64,000 nt of DNA from Pseudogracilibacillus auburnensis (GTDB lineage Bacteria > Bacillota > Bacilli > Bacillales > Amphibacillaceae), in contig NZ_QJJQ01000009.1 in assembly GCF_003201975.1 (NCBI RefSeq), positions 1-64,000 on the forward strand, written 5' to 3'. Each line of letters starts with the position of its first letter. The stretch's first letter is position 1. Positions 52,401 through 60,857 of this stretch are shown here, one piece after another. The notes beneath the pieces were generated by a model. That model had not been told where the DNA came from and did not search any database. It worked only from the letters and a program-made list of their open reading frames with translations. The position numbers and the translations under genes were made by a program.

Positions 52401-53420
52401 ATGGGCCAGAAAATTACCATTAAAGAAGTAGCCAAACAGGCAAATGTTTCAGTAGCAACCGTTTCAAGAGTACTAAATGGACGGGATAGGGTTAGTAAGG
52501 AAACGAAAGAAAAAGTATTAAAGGTTGTTAAAGAACTGAATTATGTACCGAATACAACGGCGGTATCGATGATTACAAAACAAACGCAAATGTTGGCGGT
52601 TGTTGTACCTGATATTGAAAACCCTTTCTATACAGCAGTCATTAAGGGAGCAGTTAGTGTAGCGCGTCAAGAGGGTTACTATGTATTTGTATTTTCAACA
52701 AATGACAATGTAAAGGAAGAAAGCATATTTTTTGAAAGTGCACAAGGTAGAAATGTAGATGGAGTCATTCTTGTCGGTGCACATAAAGAGGAAGCGTTTT
52801 ACAAGAGTATTAATAAACCCGTTGTTTTGGTTGATCGTTACATTGAAGAAAGTGGGCTGGACGGTGTAGTGATTAATAACTTCAGGGGAGCATATGATGC
52901 AACCACCCATTTTATTGAAAATGGTCATCGGAATATCGCGGTTATTATTGGTCCGCAAGATTTCAATGATGGAACCGAAAGATATTGGGGGTATGAACAA
53001 GCTTTAAAGGATCATAATATTGAACCAGTTAATGAATATTACAAGGAGGGAGATTGGACAGAGAAACATGGTTACGAATCAACCTTTGAATTAATGAATG
53101 GTTCTAATCCACCTTCCGCCATTTTGGGCGCAAATAACATGATCTGCCAAGGAGCTATTAAAGCGTTAAGAGATTTAAAACTGGAAATTGGGAAAGATAT
53201 CTCGTTAATCGGCTTTGATGAAAATGATATTGCTGAATTTGTCGAACCAAGAGTATCTGTTGTAAAACGTCCTACACATGAAATGGGAGTACATGCTACG
53301 GAGATATTAATTCAAAAATTAACAAAAAAGGAATCAACTAGTACCGTTCCAAAGAAAGTAACATTAGGCTGTGAACTACTAAAATTTGGTTCTGTACGGA
53401 ATTTACGTAACGGAGGTTGA
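52401..53420 (+). CDS. LacI-family transcriptional regulator
   Basis: A 339-residue regulator. The N-terminal helix-turn-helix reads ITIKEVAKQANVSVATVSRV, followed by the hinge helix LNYVPNTTAVSM and a periplasmic-binding-protein-like effector domain (VVPDIENPFYTAVIKG; VILVGAHKEE; SLIGFDENDIAEF). ATG 52401 is chosen because the TTGGAGG site lies after the upstream ATG at 52383. It leads the kinase-transporter operon, six bases before it, and should respond to the imported sugar or nucleoside. Confidence 0.9.
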   Translation: MGQKITIKEVAKQANVSVATVSRVLNGRDRVSKETKEKVLKVVKELNYVPNTTAVSMITKQTQMLAVVVPDIENPFYTAVIKGAVSVARQEGYYVFVFSTNDNVKEESIFFESAQGRNVDGVILVGAHKEEAFYKSINKPVVLVDRYIEESGLDGVVINNFRGAYDATTHFIENGHRNIAVIIGPQDFNDGTERYWGYEQALKDHNIEPVNEYYKEGDWTEKHGYESTFELMNGSNPPSAILGANNMICQGAIKALRDLKLEIGKDISLIGFDENDIAEFVEPRVSVVKRPTHEMGVHATEILIQKLTKKESTSTVPKKVTLGCELLKFGSVRNLRNGG

Positions 53421-53426
53421 GGGAAA

Positions 53427-54350
53427 ATGTCTACGATTTTGGTGGCGGGAAGTATGAATATCGATATCGTTACAAAAGTAAATCGACATCCATTACCTGG
53501 GGAAACAATACATGGAATGGAAACATCTCTTTTTCCAGGGGGAAAGGGTGCGAATCAAGCAGTTGCCGCTGCAAGATTAGGAGCCTCCGTTTGTATGGTA
53601 GGAGCAGTTGGAAATGACCTTTTTGGAAACGAAATAAAGAGAATTTTATCAGATGATGGTATTGACCTTACCCATGTGAAAGAAAAAAACAGTACTACTG
53701 GAATGGCACTCATCACCATAGATCAAACAGGTGAAAATAATATTATTTTAAGCCAGGGAGCAAATGGACTTATTACAAAAGAAGATATATCCAGAGTATC
53801 ATATGATAGGTTCGATGCCATATTATTACAAAATGAAATTCCATGGGAAGCAAATGCATTTGTTTTGGAAAAAGCGCAACATCATCAAGTAAAAACAGTT
53901 TTTAACCCAGCACCCGCTCTAGCCATTTCAAAAGATTATTTATCACTGATTGATATATTAATTTTAAACGAACATGAAGCGACTGAAATGACACAATATA
54001 AATGCGATACAAAGGAAGATATAGTAAGATCAGTACAATTCCTAATTGACTGTGGTGTGAAAGAAGTAATTATTACATTAGGAAAAAAAGGGTCATTTTA
54101 TATGAACAATAAGCAAAAAGTATATTCTACTGCTGCTTTACAAGTACCGGTAGTAGATACGACAGCCGCTGGAGATACATTTATCGGAGCGTTTATCGCA
54201 AAATATATGTCAGGACATTCAGTTGAAAAAAGCTTGGATTATGCTTCTGTAGCGGCTGCGATTTCTGTCACAATAGAAGGCGCTCAAAACTCAATACCAA
54301 ACGTGGACAAAGTAAATAACTTCATGCAAAGAAAGGAAGAATCTATGTGA
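53427..54350 (+). CDS. PfkB-family carbohydrate kinase, ribokinase-like
   Basis: A 307-residue kinase. The two PfkB signatures are FPGGKGANQAVAAARLGA (about residues 32-50) and DTTAAGDTFIGAF (about 249-261) with the catalytic Asp. Length and GGKGANQA form resemble ribokinase. Its role is to phosphorylate the substrate brought in by the following ABC transporter; ribose is less likely because that transporter is not of the Rbs type. The stop overlaps the start of the ATPase gene. Confidence 0.82.
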   Translation: MSTILVAGSMNIDIVTKVNRHPLPGETIHGMETSLFPGGKGANQAVAAARLGASVCMVGAVGNDLFGNEIKRILSDDGIDLTHVKEKNSTTGMALITIDQTGENNIILSQGANGLITKEDISRVSYDRFDAILLQNEIPWEANAFVLEKAQHHQVKTVFNPAPALAISKDYLSLIDILILNEHEATEMTQYKCDTKEDIVRSVQFLIDCGVKEVIITLGKKGSFYMNNKQKVYSTAALQVPVVDTTAAGDTFIGAFIAKYMSGHSVEKSLDYASVAAAISVTIEGAQNSIPNVDKVNNFMQRKEESM

Positions 54351-55129
54351 GTACCTTATCATCAGAAAACCTTATTCTTCTAAATAATGTATGTAAAGAT
54401 TTTGATACACCAAAAGGAAAAATTACCGTGTTACAACATATTAATTTAACTGTAAATAAAGGGGAGAAAGTTTGTATTGTAGGTCCATCGGGATGTGGTA
54501 AAACGACAATATTAAATATGATTGCTGGTTTTTTACAGCCTTCTAGTGGAGAAGTGTCCATCAACGGAAAGAAGGTGGTCAAACCTGGCCCTGACAGAAC
54601 AGTAGTATTTCAAAAAGATTCGGTATTTCCATGGTTGACTGTAAGAAAGAACCTTGAATATGGACCGAAAGTTAGAGGTCTCCCGCGAAGTGAATGGGAA
54701 TCAAAAATTGATTTTTATTTGGAAAAAGTAAAACTCACTGAATTTGCTGATCGATATCCGAAAGAATTGTCTGGAGGTATGAGAAAAAGGGTGGATATTG
54801 CCAGAGCTTATATTAATTCACCAGAAATACTACTAATGGATGAACCGTTTGGACCTTTAGACGTAATGACAAAAGAAGTAATGCAAAAAGACTTATTAGA
54901 TTTAACACGTGAGGAAAACAAAAGTATTATTTTTATTACACATGATATCGAAGAAGCTGTTTTTCTGGGGGATCGTGTCATCGTCATGACAGCTCGACCA
55001 GCAAAAATTCATTCCGATATAAAAATTCCGTTTCCTAAGGATAGAGATCCATCTTTAAAAATGGAGCCCGAATTTCAGCGGCTTCGTAAACAAATAGACG
55101 GAATATTTAAAGGAGTTGAACAAGAGTGA
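54347..55129 (+). CDS. ABC transporter ATP-binding protein (NitT/TauT type)
   Basis: A 260-residue ATPase with Walker A GPSGCGKTT, Q-loop FQKDSVFPWLTV, signature LSGGMRKRVDIA, Walker B EILLMDEPFGPLD and THDIEEAVFLGDR. GTG 54347 overlaps the kinase stop (GTGA), AAAGGAAG is upstream. It powers the permease and binding protein that follow. This class imports nitrate, taurine, riboflavin/thiamine precursors and similar small molecules. Confidence 0.87.
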   Translation: MSTLSSENLILLNNVCKDFDTPKGKITVLQHINLTVNKGEKVCIVGPSGCGKTTILNMIAGFLQPSSGEVSINGKKVVKPGPDRTVVFQKDSVFPWLTVRKNLEYGPKVRGLPRSEWESKIDFYLEKVKLTEFADRYPKELSGGMRKRVDIARAYINSPEILLMDEPFGPLDVMTKEVMQKDLLDLTREENKSIIFITHDIEEAVFLGDRVIVMTARPAKIHSDIKIPFPKDRDPSLKMEPEFQRLRKQIDGIFKGVEQE

Positions 55130-55896
55130 ATAAATTTTTCCATCGTTCGAAGTGGATGCTTGTGAGTATCGGTTCTTTGCTCGTAATGTTGATTCTTTGG
55201 AAGATACTAACAAGTGGTACTGGGTTAATAAAACCACTATATTTTCCGAGTCCAGAAGGTGTTTGGGCTGCGATTACGATGATGAATGAAGGTGTCTTTT
55301 ACCATGCAGGTGCGACATTGATTCGTGTTGTGGTTAGTTGGTTTATTGGTTCAGCAATTGGAGTTATTACTGGACTTATCCTTGCTAAAAGTAAATGGAC
55401 ATTCCATATCTTAAACCCGATTATTGAAGCATTACGCCCAGTTCCACCAGTCGCACTCATTCCACTCGTATTAATTTGGTTTGGTGTAGGAGATTCGGGC
55501 AAAATATTTTTAAGCGCTTTAGCGTGTTTTATGGTTATGGTTGTTAACACGATTGTTGCATCAGGAAACGTTCCACCCGTATATTTACAAGCTTCCGAAA
55601 CATTAGGTGCAACACCTGGAAAAACATATCGTACTGTAGTACTGCCAGCTATTATTCCAGAAATCATGTCTGGAGCAAGAATTGGGATTGCATTATCTTT
55701 TGCTGTAACTGTTGCAGTTGAATTTATGGGGGCAAAATATGGTGTAGGTTATCTTATTATGCAAGCAAGTCGAACATTAAATACAGAGGTAGTTATTCTA
55801 GGGACAATTATTATTGGAATAGAGGCTTTCTTATTAGAAAGATTGCTAAAAATAATTAGTTCAAAAGCAACAAAATGGACCGAAAATCCTAATTAA
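55126..55896 (+). CDS. ABC transporter permease (NitT/TauT type)
   Basis: A 256-residue membrane permease with about six helices and the EAA loop ASETLGATPGKTYRTVVLPAI. LRPVPPVALIPLVLIWFG is the conserved helix-loop of this class. GTG 55126 overlaps the ATPase stop by four bases, so the genes are translationally coupled. Confidence 0.87.
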   Translation: MNKFFHRSKWMLVSIGSLLVMLILWKILTSGTGLIKPLYFPSPEGVWAAITMMNEGVFYHAGATLIRVVVSWFIGSAIGVITGLILAKSKWTFHILNPIIEALRPVPPVALIPLVLIWFGVGDSGKIFLSALACFMVMVVNTIVASGNVPPVYLQASETLGATPGKTYRTVVLPAIIPEIMSGARIGIALSFAVTVAVEFMGAKYGVGYLIMQASRTLNTEVVILGTIIIGIEAFLLERLLKIISSKATKWTENPN

Positions 55897-55922
55897 TTTT
55901 ACTAAAAGAAGAGGTGGAAAAG

Positions 55923-57050
55923 ATGAAGAGAACAAGTAAGGTTTTGAGTTTGCTACTAATCATAGCACTTGCGATGTCTGCATGTGGCGGAGCTTCAGAA
56001 AAAAAGGAACAAGCAGGAAATGGATCAAAAGAAGAATTAACGAAGATAACGATTGGAGTTTCTCCTTTTCAAGATACACTCCTTCCGATCATTGGAGAAG
56101 AGAAAGGATGGTTTGAAGAAGAGGGACTTGATGTTTCATTTGAAATGCTTGCATGGAATGCAGTCATGCCTGCTTTAGCTTCTGGTTCTGTTGATGTTGC
56201 TGTTTACAATACAACTGGTATTGTTTCTGGACATAATAAAATGGAAGAAGCGATTTTCCTTTATCCATGGAATATTTTTACGGAAGGACAAGCGATGATG
56301 GGGCGTCCTGATGTTGGATTTAAAACTGTAGAAGATTTTGAAGCTGAAGGAATGTCTCATGAGGACGCTGTAAAAGAAACAGCCCTACAACTTAAAGGAA
56401 AAACGATTGTTACAACAATGGGAAGCGATATGGGTAAAAGTGTCATTGAAGTGACAGAAAACAATGGAATTGCTAGGGAAGATTTTGAAGTCATCGATAT
56501 GGACCCTGACCAAGGATTGGCAGCGTTTATTTCAGGAACTGGTGATGCTTATGTTGGTGGTATTCCACAACGAACACGATTAGAAAAAGAAGGATATACA
56601 ACGATGTTAGTTGGGCCTGATCTTGCTCCTGTACCAATAAATGGTTGGATCTCAACTGATTCATTCACAAAAGAAAATGAAGAGGCACTTCTAAAATTAC
56701 AGCATGTCATGTTTAAAGTTATTCGTTACACAGAGGAGAACATGGAGGAAGTTGGTAACATCATCACAGATAAAATAAATTCTGAGACAGGTGCGGGAAT
56801 GACCGTTGATCAATTTGAAAAATATTTTACAGAAATTGAAGATTTCCCAGGAAATGCAGCGCTCGTAAATGAAAACATCCTTGATGAAAAAGGTTTCGGG
56901 TATTGGAAAAGAACTTGGGACAATGATAATAAATATTTTGTTGAGGTAGATAAATTAATTCCTAAAGAGGTTCCATATTCTGCATTTAAAGGGGAAGAAT
57001 TTCAACAAAAATATATGGACAAATATGGTGCAGATGAAAGCGGTTATTAA
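55923..57050 (+). CDS. ABC transporter substrate-binding lipoprotein (NMT1/SsuA-like)
   Basis: A 375-residue lipoprotein, lipobox AMSAC at about Cys21. It begins the mature fold with KITIGVSPFQDTLLPIIGEEKGWFEEEGLDV and continues with SGSVDVAVYNTTGIVSG and KGKTIVTTMGSDMG, as NMT1-like binding proteins do, but the chain is longer than average. ATG 55923 is used because the AAGAAGAGGTGG site covers the earlier GTG. The ligand is unknown. Confidence 0.85.
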   Translation: MKRTSKVLSLLLIIALAMSACGGASEKKEQAGNGSKEELTKITIGVSPFQDTLLPIIGEEKGWFEEEGLDVSFEMLAWNAVMPALASGSVDVAVYNTTGIVSGHNKMEEAIFLYPWNIFTEGQAMMGRPDVGFKTVEDFEAEGMSHEDAVKETALQLKGKTIVTTMGSDMGKSVIEVTENNGIAREDFEVIDMDPDQGLAAFISGTGDAYVGGIPQRTRLEKEGYTTMLVGPDLAPVPINGWISTDSFTKENEEALLKLQHVMFKVIRYTEENMEEVGNIITDKINSETGAGMTVDQFEKYFTEIEDFPGNAALVNENILDEKGFGYWKRTWDNDNKYFVEVDKLIPKEVPYSAFKGEEFQQKYMDKYGADESGY

Positions 57051-57093
57051 ATAAGTAGAATAAATGACTGGAACTAGATTAGGAGGAAATAAC

Positions 57094-57921
57094 ATGACTG
57101 TCAGACTTCATAATATAGTAACGGGTGCTTTAGAAAGTAGTTATGCAACGAGTGTATTTGGAAGTCCTGAAAAACACCCATTAGTAACAAAAGAAGAACT
57201 TGTACCATTCGGGTATAAAGAGAGAAAATACAACGAAGACGGGACAGTGGAACCAGGTTTAATGGTGCCAGTACCTATTTGGTTTATCGAAGGTGAGGAC
57301 AAAAACATCCTCATTGATACAGGTTTAGGTGATTGTGAAGAAATCATGGAGCTACAAAATCAATACGGTATTGATTATATTGCAACGAAAACAAAAGAAC
57401 AGGAAATTACAACTGCATTAGCAGCTAAAGGGTTGACCCCTGATGATATTGATATTGTTGTCTTAACGCATTTGCACTTTGACCATATTGGCAATAACGA
57501 GTTATTTAAAAATGCAACATTTATTGTGCAGAAGGAAGAAATTCCATTTTTAATCAGTCCACCAAAATTCACTAACTTTTATTACCGTGAATGGCAACAT
57601 AAAATTACGGCGATTAGTGATCGTTTAAAAGTGATTGAAGGTAATATGAAATTGACGAAAAACATTGAATTAATACAAGCGGGTGGACACACTCCTGGAC
57701 AAATGATTATTATGGCAAACACAATGGATGGGAAAGTGTGTCTAGCATCGGACTTTCTGTATAATTACTCGAATATTCGACATGAATGGCCAATGGGTCC
57801 AATTTGGAATGTACAACAATGGGTAAATAATTTCCAATATATTAAGGGAAACTCGGATATCATCGTTCCGAACCATGATTATGAATTTTTTGAATATTAT
57901 CCAAATGGAATTATAGGATAA
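57094..57921 (+). CDS. Metallo-beta-lactamase-fold hydrolase (lactonase-like)
   Basis: A 275-residue protein with the metal motif THLHFDHIGN (HxHxDH, about residues 130-140), GGHTPGQ and the later LASDFLYNY Asp. This is the N-acyl-homoserine-lactonase-like branch. In this setting the substrate may be a sugar lactone or another cyclic ester made from the imported compound. ATG 57094 follows AGGAGGA. It is the fifth gene of the operon. Confidence 0.82.
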   Translation: MTVRLHNIVTGALESSYATSVFGSPEKHPLVTKEELVPFGYKERKYNEDGTVEPGLMVPVPIWFIEGEDKNILIDTGLGDCEEIMELQNQYGIDYIATKTKEQEITTALAAKGLTPDDIDIVVLTHLHFDHIGNNELFKNATFIVQKEEIPFLISPPKFTNFYYREWQHKITAISDRLKVIEGNMKLTKNIELIQAGGHTPGQMIIMANTMDGKVCLASDFLYNYSNIRHEWPMGPIWNVQQWVNNFQYIKGNSDIIVPNHDYEFFEYYPNGIIG

Positions 57922-57968
57922 AAAATTGATTGATGTTAAAAGAGAAATGAGAGAATGGGGAGATTTAG

Positions 57969-58718
57969 ATGTCATTGAAAATATTATTTGCAGGTGAATC
58001 ATGGATGAAACATATTATCCATGTAAAAGGATTCGATAGTTTTACAACTTCGGAATATGATGAAGGTGTTAAGTGGATTCGAGAAGCTTTTTTAGAAGAA
58101 GGACATGCATTTGATTATTTACCTAGCCATGTAGTTCCAAACCAGTTTCCAACAACATTAGAAGAACTTAAAAAATATGATGTAGTGATTATTAGTGATG
58201 TAGGGGCAAATTCATTGTTATTGTCAAGCACAACTTTTGATCAATCTGTCGTAGCGCCAAACCGTTTACAATTGATACATGATTATGTAGAACAAGGTGG
58301 CGGATTTATGATGATTGGTGGTTATTTAACCTTCCAAGGAATTGAAGCGTTAGGTAAATACTATGGAACGCCAATTGAAAAGTGTTTACCAGTGAATATG
58401 CACCCACATGATGATCGTATGGAGAAACCTGAAGGAATCATTCCGTTAGAAATGAATGGGGGACATCCTATTTTGAAAGGAGTTCCATCACAGTGGCCCG
58501 CATTTCTAGGGTATAATCAATTAATTGCAAAAGACTCTGCTGAAGTGTTAGTAAAAGCTGGAGATGATCCTTTCTTAGCTGTTCATGAATATGGCGATGG
58601 GAGAACAGCAGCTTTTGCATCGGATTGTTCTCCGCATTGGGGGCCAAAGGAATTTTTAGATTGGGACGGCTACGCTAATTTATGGAATGGCATCGTCACT
58701 TGGCTTGCTAAAAAATAA
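57969..58718 (+). CDS. Putative glutamine-amidotransferase-like protein (PF07090 type)
   Basis: A 249-residue alpha/beta protein. ILFAGESWMKHIIHVKGFD at the start, VVIISDVGANSLLL, GGGFMMIGGYLTFQG and AFASDCSPHWGP are typical of the GATase1-like/ThuA-related family of unknown function. No Cys sits in the usual nucleophile elbow of glutaminases, so amidotransferase activity is doubtful. It is the last gene of the LacI-led operon. Confidence 0.75.
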   Translation: MSLKILFAGESWMKHIIHVKGFDSFTTSEYDEGVKWIREAFLEEGHAFDYLPSHVVPNQFPTTLEELKKYDVVIISDVGANSLLLSSTTFDQSVVAPNRLQLIHDYVEQGGGFMMIGGYLTFQGIEALGKYYGTPIEKCLPVNMHPHDDRMEKPEGIIPLEMNGGHPILKGVPSQWPAFLGYNQLIAKDSAEVLVKAGDDPFLAVHEYGDGRTAAFASDCSPHWGPKEFLDWDGYANLWNGIVTWLAKK

Positions 58719-58739
58719 ATTGTACTTAAATGAGGAGAC

Positions 58740-58776
58740 TAGCACGTCCCTGCGATTACGTTACTCGTCGCAATAA
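58740..58776. repeat. Short dispersed repeat (copy 2)
   Basis: CACGTCCCTGCGATTACG then TTACTCGTCGCAATAAA resembles GCGATTACTCGTCGAAATAAA at about 60300-60320. Confidence 0.4.
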
Positions 58777-58789
58777 AAATGATTTTTCG

Positions 58790-58826
58790 AAGAGGTCTTG
58801 TAGATTCATTTGCTGGACCTCTTTTA
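58790..58826. terminator. Terminator of the LacI-led operon
   Basis: AAGAGGTC (58790-58797) pairs with GACCTCTT (58816-58823), followed by TTAATA. Confidence 0.65.
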
Positions 58827-59027
58827 ATAATGAAAAAGTATTTATTTTAGTACTTTTATAAGTATTTTTTAAGTGTCTGGAAACGATGTGTGAATTAGAG
58901 CATATGAAATTTTGAACAATTATCAAGCTTCTGGACACTAAAAGATGTAATCCGTTTTGCTCATTAATTTATTTTTTGGAGTCAAAACCGTTGAAGTAAT
59001 TTATCTCATCCTATCAAATCATCTTCA

Positions 59028-60005
59028 TTATTTTTGTATGTTATTGATTGGTAATATTAGCTGCTCATTCACTTTTTGGATTTGTTTTTTTGCATCTGTC
59101 ATCATTTTTTCCATTAAATCAGAAACGGTTGGCATATCTTCAATTAATCCAGAAACTTGACCACCATTCATAAATCCTGTTGTTAGATTGCCTTCTAAAG
59201 CACCTTTTGTATGTTGAGCTTCTGTTGTCATCTCGTTATATTCCTCTACTGAAATGCCTGATTTTTCTCTCGTGTGAATTGTTTCGACATATGGACCTTG
59301 TAATACACGTCTTGTCTGATCGACTGATCTTCCAATAATCATTGTTTCTGTATCGCTCGCTCCGATAACTTTTTGCTTATAAAGATCATGAAAAGGTGCT
59401 TCTTTCGTTGCGATAAACCGTGTACCCATTTGAACACCGGAAGCACCAAGCATGAAAGCAGCGGCAAGCCCTTTACCGTCACCAATTCCACCAGCAGCAA
59501 TAACAGGGATCGATACATTTTTTACGATTTGGGGAATTAATGTCATTGTCGTAAGTTCAAGATTTGAATTAATTCCTGCTGCTTCAAACCCTTCGGCAAC
59601 AACGGCATCTGCACCTGCAGACTCTGCTTTCTCGGCATGTTTAACTGCAGCGACGATAGCAAGAACTTTGATGTTATTTTTCTTTAATAATGGAATAATT
59701 GGAGCTGGGTTTCCTGCTGATAGGGAGACAACTGGTATTTTTTGTTCGATGACAAGCTCGATTAATTCTTTCGTATATGGAGAGACATTGATCGCTATAT
59801 TGACAGCAAAAGGTTTTTTCGTACGTTTTTTTGTTTCCACAATAATTTGTTGCACCTCATCTGGCTTCATTGTACCACATCCGATGGTGCCAAGCCCCCC
59901 CGCTTCTGATACAGCCGCCGTTAGTGGGGCATTACTTATATTTCCCATCCCACCTTGAATAATCGGATAGTTGATTTGTAACATGTTGCAAAAGTGATGG
60001 CTCAT
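59028..60005 (-). CDS. Nitronate monooxygenase/FabK-like flavoprotein
   Basis: A 325-residue FMN-dependent TIM barrel. INYPIIQGGMGNISNAPL opens the protein; VVAEGFEAAGINSN, PVIAAGGIGDGKGLAAAF and GASGVQMGTRFIAT are the flavin-binding blocks of the NMO/FabK/2-nitropropane dioxygenase family. Either a nitronate oxidase or an enoyl-ACP reductase II is possible; 'EGFEAAG' in place of the FabK 'EG.EAGGH' favours the NMO branch. It reads convergent to the LacI-led operon and is preceded by AAAGGAG. Confidence 0.82.
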   Translation of the reverse strand: MSHHFCNMLQINYPIIQGGMGNISNAPLTAAVSEAGGLGTIGCGTMKPDEVQQIIVETKKRTKKPFAVNIAINVSPYTKELIELVIEQKIPVVSLSAGNPAPIIPLLKKNNIKVLAIVAAVKHAEKAESAGADAVVAEGFEAAGINSNLELTTMTLIPQIVKNVSIPVIAAGGIGDGKGLAAAFMLGASGVQMGTRFIATKEAPFHDLYKQKVIGASDTETMIIGRSVDQTRRVLQGPYVETIHTREKSGISVEEYNEMTTEAQHTKGALEGNLTTGFMNGGQVSGLIEDMPTVSDLMEKMMTDAKKQIQKVNEQLILPINNIQK

Positions 60006-60179
60006 TTCCTATTCGCTCCTTTTATAAATTACTTTTAAAAAATTACCCTTTTTGTAAGGGTTTCTTTAAGCATTCTCCCGAAAACTGTTATCCTTCTATG
60101 TTTATAAATTGAGTTATTTTCATAGATAGCTAATTAAAAGGATAAATCTGAACATGAGATATTGAAGAATCTTCCTATT

Positions 60180-60415
60180 CGAACAGCTAAGGCTTTCACT
60201 CTAAGTGGTCGACTTTTCTGGTCGGCTAAAAACGGTCACGTCCCAGGACTGCGCTGAATGCTCATCCCATCGGAAACATTTGGGACCGCCTTTACGACTG
60301 CGATTACTCGTCGAAATAAACATTGTGCGTCAGGCCCATGTAAGAATAGGAGCGCTTTAGCATGACGAAGGCTTAGCGGCCGGTCGCTAAAAACATTCAT
60401 CTAGAGTTGAAACCA
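60180..60415. repeat. GC-richer intergenic repeat block (copy 3)
   Basis: A block much richer in GC than its AT-rich flanks. TGGTCGGCTAAAAAC (about 60220) and CCGGTCGCTAAAAAC (about 60380) form a direct repeat at its two ends, about 160 bases apart. Inside, ACTGCGCTGA, CATTTGGGACCGCC and GCGATTACTCGTCG recur in similar order at 5160-5262 and 58740-58776. No protein frame is evident. Confidence 0.5.
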
Positions 60416-60495
60416 TTAATTAATCTTCGGTATTCGGATTTTTAACTGACATATTGAATGATGAAATTGATTTAGTTAGTGTTGCTAAAACGATA

Positions 60496-60524
60496 TTGAC
60501 ACACGAAATGTATTTCTGTATTAT
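60496..60524 (+). promoter_or_regulatory. SigA promoter of the ferredoxin gene
   Basis: TTGACA (60496-60501), 17-base spacer, TATTAT (60519-60524), followed by the direct-repeat operator. Confidence 0.7.
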
Positions 60525-60544
60525 TAGTATAACATAAAAATAAG

Positions 60545-60565
60545 GTTACGTTATAATTACGTTAT
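60545..60565 (+). promoter_or_regulatory. Direct-repeat operator, copy 1
   Basis: GTTACGTTAT and ATTACGTTAT lie one base apart (11-bp period, one helical turn), just after the ferredoxin start of transcription. The same pair occurs inverted at 63013-63033. The adjacent PaaX-family regulator is the best candidate to bind it. Confidence 0.7.
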
Positions 60566-60589
60566 ATAAAATTTCAAGGAGTGAAAGTG

Positions 60590-60853
60590 GTGTGTAAATA
60601 TACAATTGTAAATCAAGATACATGTATTTCATGCGGAAGTTGTGGGGCAATTGCGCCGGATATTTTTGCCTATGATGATGCGGGATTATCCTATTTTATT
60701 GGGGATGATAACGTTGGGAATATCCCAGTTGACGAGGATGTTTTATTTGATTTGGAAGATGCGCATGATGAATGTCCAACAGGATCGATTAAAGTTTCGA
60801 ATGAGCCGTTTAATGGAGATCCTTTAAAAGAAGCTTTTGAACAGGGGGCTTAA
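60590..60853 (+). CDS. fer: Ferredoxin, 4Fe-4S type
   Basis: An 87-residue ferredoxin like B. subtilis Fer: Cys pattern CISCGSC near residue 13-19, the fourth Cys in DECPTGS (about 66), then the conserved SNEPFNGDP end. It carries electrons at low potential. GTG 60590 is preferred because AAGGAGTG (60576-60583) sits eight bases ahead; two earlier GTG codons lie in or too close to that site. It is followed four bases later by the reductase gene. Confidence 0.9.
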   Translation: MCKYTIVNQDTCISCGSCGAIAPDIFAYDDAGLSYFIGDDNVGNIPVDEDVLFDLEDAHDECPTGSIKVSNEPFNGDPLKEAFEQGA

Positions 60854-60857
60854 ATGG

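Noticed and set aside
53417-53617. A 66-codon frame overlapping the kinase gene start
   Set aside because: It is a shifted shadow of the PfkB kinase, with low-complexity translation.
58872-58939. Imperfect inverted repeat AGTGTCTGGA / TCTGGACACT
   Set aside because: Only 8 of 10 bases pair across a loop of about 48 bases, with no further element features; too weak to list.
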